Shown here: piece after piece, positions 62,421 through 64,000 of the stretch
How positions within the stretch are numbered: the stretch's first letter is position 1
Layout of the letters: each line of letters opens with the position of its first letter
NCBI GenBank assembly: GCA_022648685.1
Contig: JALCMW010000001.1
Coordinates: 186,001 to 250,000, forward strand
Reading direction: 5' to 3'
DNA length: 64,000 nt
Source: Bacteroidales bacterium
Lineage (GTDB): Bacteria > Bacteroidota > Bacteroidia > Bacteroidales > UBA932
The notes under the pieces: model-generated
Told to the model about the DNA's origin: nothing
The model's input: only the letters and a program-made list of their open reading frames with translations
Database searches by the model: none
Made by a program: the position numbers and the translations under genes

Positions 62421-63416
62421 TTACAGATTTGGATTAGCTTTCTTCCACTCCGAAACAGGAGGTATGATGCCTAGACTGATTATTTCATCACGCATTGTGC
62501 AAAGATGCTCATACGATTTGTCCAAAGCTGCAAGCTCCTCAGCTGTACCATCCACAGCCTTGAAATGGACACCGCTTTTATCGATTACCGTAGGCATAGC
62601 CATCATTACGTTATGATATTTGCCTTCATTGACATAAGTACCTGCAGGCCATGTGAATTCCTCTCCGCCCATAACAGCAGCAATCATTTCGACGGAATTG
62701 ACTGCAGGGCTCTGGAATGAAGAACGACCGCGAAGTTTGATTATATTGGAACCTCCCTGGATTACATTCTTTTTGATTTCTTCAAATCTTTCGGCGGAAA
62801 GTTTGGTCCCGATCAACTCTGTAAGAGGAGTACCGTCAACCTTGACTTTCGAAGCGAATACAGCCATCTGCTCGCCATGACCGCCGTAAGTATGGCAGCC
62901 TGTGACCTTGCATTGCTGTACATTGAATTCTTCTGCAAGAGCTGTCTGGAGACGCGTGGAATCCAAAGCGGCAAGAGTTGTGACCTGTGACGGTTTCAAA
63001 CCGGAATGAAGAAGAACTACGAGACCGGTAAGATCGGCAGGATTGAAAATAACAACTACATGCTTTACATCAGGGCAGTATTTCTTGACATTCTTACCGA
63101 AGTCTTCTGCAATCTGGCAATTGCCTTTGAGAAGATCTTCACGTGTCATCCCTTCCTTACGTGGCGCTCCGCCCGAAGATATGATAAATTTGGCGTCTTT
63201 GAAAGCGACGGCGGGATCCGTCGTATAGGTAACATTCGCACCGTCGAAAGCGCAATGATTGATTTCCGCAGCGACACCTTTAAGACCCGGTTCATAGACA
63301 TCGTACAGACACAAATTAGGAGTTAGCTTAAGCAACAGGGCGGTCTGAGCCATGTTAGAACCGATCATGCCGGCAGCACCGACTATGGTCAATTTCTCAT
63401 CTGACAAAAATTTCAT
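62421..63416 (-). CDS. mdh: Malate dehydrogenase
   Basis: 331 aa; NAD-dependent oxidation of malate to oxaloacetate in the TCA/fumarate branch. The NAD fold has IVGAAGMIGSNMA; the active-site region is GCHTYGGHGEQMAVF with the catalytic His. The Bacteroidota enzymes have this length and divergence from the E. coli form. Monocistronic, with its own promoter element (TATATTTG at 63476-63469, minus strand) and terminator. Confidence 0.93.
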   Translation of the reverse strand: MKFLSDEKLTIVGAAGMIGSNMAQTALLLKLTPNLCLYDVYEPGLKGVAAEINHCAFDGANVTYTTDPAVAFKDAKFIISSGGAPRKEGMTREDLLKGNCQIAEDFGKNVKKYCPDVKHVVVIFNPADLTGLVVLLHSGLKPSQVTTLAALDSTRLQTALAEEFNVQQCKVTGCHTYGGHGEQMAVFASKVKVDGTPLTELIGTKLSAERFEEIKKNVIQGGSNIIKLRGRSSFQSPAVNSVEMIAAVMGGEEFTWPAGTYVNEGKYHNVMMAMPTVIDKSGVHFKAVDGTAEELAALDKSYEHLCTMRDEIISLGIIPPVSEWKKANPNL

Positions 63417-63468
63417 AATAAAAGCGTATTTTAAAGTTTTTAATAACTTATTGTTTTATTTCCTTTCG

Positions 63469-63476
63469 CAAATATA
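63469..63476 (-). promoter_or_regulatory. -7 promoter element of mdh
   Basis: TATATTTG on the minus strand, about 53 bases before the mdh ATG. No matching -33 TTTG was found. Confidence 0.6.
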
Positions 63477-63577
63477 CATAATTATTCTTGAAATAAATTA
63501 AATTGTTGCGATTCAGACTTTATTACGAAAGGATATCGAAATACGACAAAAAAGATATTAATAGAATGCGGATATTT

Positions 63578-63606
63578 TTTTGAATATCAAAAAATCATTA
63601 TATTTG
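63578..63606 (+). promoter_or_regulatory. Promoter of the structured leader
   Basis: TTTG (63578-63581), a 17-base spacer, and TATATTTG (63599-63606). The -7 element is a perfect match; the spacer is two bases short. Transcription would start near 63613, about 200 bases before the phosphopantetheinyl transferase ATG. Confidence 0.6.
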
Positions 63607-63634
63607 CGATTGTAACTAACATTTTATATGGAGC

Positions 63635-63782
63635 CTCCCAGTTCTATAACATCTGATTCGAAAGGAAAAGCGGACTCGAGATCCGAGGATCCGCTGTCGG
63701 CAATGTAATAATGAAATCAATCTCCGGGGAAATATTCCTTCGGAGGGATTATTCGTTTATGCATGTATTGTAAAACAGGGAG
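63635..63782 (+). ncRNA. Candidate structured RNA (small RNA or long leader)
   Basis: A long-range stem closes the region: CTCCC (63635-63639) with GGGAG (63778-63782), GTT (63641-63643) with AAC (63774-63776), TATAA (63645-63649) with TTGTA (63768-63772), CAT (63650-63652) with ATG (63763-63765). Two inner hairpins follow. The first is AGCGGA/TCCGCT with CTCG/CGAG (63669-63695). The second is CTCCG/CGGAG (63722-63745), with GGAA/TTCC at its tip. The long interrupted closing stem recalls 6S RNA, but I cannot confirm that. A 26-codon ORF (63628-63708) overlaps and is an alternative reading. Confidence 0.5.
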
Positions 63783-63815
63783 AACAATTGAAGAAAATAG
63801 AATTTTAATAATTAT

Positions 63816-64000
63816 ATGGCACTTTATTTAAGGAAAACCCTTGAAAGCAAAGCGGAAATAGGAGTTTGGCAAATCACGGAATCCGAAGAAGAGCTGAAAG
63901 AACAAAGCTCAACTCCTTCTGACGAAATGGAAGAAATATTGCTTATCGGAAGCGAATCTTTAAGGAAACAAAGACTCGCGGTAAGGGCATTGTTGAATCT
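63816..64000 (+). CDS. 4'-phosphopantetheinyl transferase superfamily protein, 5' part (cut by window end)
   Basis: Only the first 61 codons are in the window, and the frame runs off the end. The product begins MALYLRKTLESKAEIGVWQI, continues with an ESEEELKEQ helix and ends RLAVRALLNL. This matches the N-terminal lobe of Sfp-type phosphopantetheinyl transferases in Bacteroidota (LWKIEES... and the RRxxxxxxRxLL helix). The full enzyme would load carrier proteins with phosphopantetheine. The catalytic motifs (GxxD and WxxKE) lie beyond the window, so the call rests on the N-terminus only. Confidence 0.7.
   Translation, partial: MALYLRKTLESKAEIGVWQITESEEELKEQSSTPSDEMEEILLIGSESLRKQRLAVRALLN

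Noticed and set aside
63628..63708. 26-codon ORF in the structured leader
   Set aside because: Most of its length is taken up by hairpin arms. It has no recognisable signal, and the RNA-structure reading explains the sequence better, though it is not disproved.
1..64000. CRISPR arrays, insertion sequences, prophage or defence genes
   Set aside because: No regular spaced repeats, transposase, integrase, restriction or phage-structural motifs were seen in any of the credible genes.

Overview
The window looks like chromosomal DNA of a member of the Bacteroidales (phylum Bacteroidota). The evidence is: TonB-dependent receptors with carboxypeptidase-regulatory N-termini, BACON-domain surface lipoproteins, GldH and RicT next to HolB, a DUF2723/GT117 membrane protein, the DUF4271-HemD-RnpA-YidD block, a SAM-II riboswitch on metK, and repeated promoter elements of the Bacteroidota type (TTTG, about 19 bases, TAnnTTTG). 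The genus cannot be fixed from the sequence alone. No transposase, integrase, CRISPR array or prophage was seen, and most of the window is ordinary core genome.

Layout. (1) 1-589: an ECF sigma factor at the left edge. (2) 621-8717, minus strand: a five-gene envelope export operon (FtsX/MacB permease, TolC, HlyD adaptor, second permease, ATPase). It diverges from a sigma-54-type response regulator and an intramembrane-type histidine kinase at 8928-11593. A plausible -24/-12 element sits in front of the export operon, so the pair probably controls it. (3) 11624-25317, minus strand: an accessory cell-surface locus in two transcription units. It holds two TonB-dependent receptors, a DNA/RNA non-specific endonuclease lipoprotein, an endonuclease/exonuclease/phosphatase-family enzyme and three lipoproteins built from BACON and OB-fold-like domains. 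I read it as a candidate system for capture, cleavage and uptake of extracellular nucleic acid or another phosphodiester-containing polymer. It is the most interesting part of the window.

(4) 25485-26985: metK behind a SAM-II riboswitch, a terminator-like hairpin and a short Cys/Met-rich leader ORF. (5) 26997-34709: translation, tRNA-modification and housekeeping genes (smpB, miaA, trmB, gldH, ricT, holB, polyprenyl synthase, LOG-family enzyme, outer-membrane barrel, trxA). (6) 34812-40844: an RND efflux operon (TolC, adaptor, pump, small PII-like protein). (7) 40954-44650: HAD phosphatase, ProX-type deacylase, lgt, pgk. (8) 44786-53227: RlmI/K-like methyltransferase, the GT117 protein, SUI1-type factor, DUF4271, hemD, rnpA, yidD, menaquinone methyltransferase and menA.

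(9) 53279-60806: glycosyltransferase, lepA, split transketolase, an ECF sigma/membrane protein/Spy-like trio, trmN6 and a LolD-type ATPase. (10) 60837-64000: tRNA-Pro(TGG) with promoter and terminator, a two-repeat Ig-like lipoprotein, an intergenic region with a three-copy repeat, mdh, and a divergent leader able to fold into a long-range RNA structure ahead of a 4'-phosphopantetheinyl transferase gene cut by the window end.
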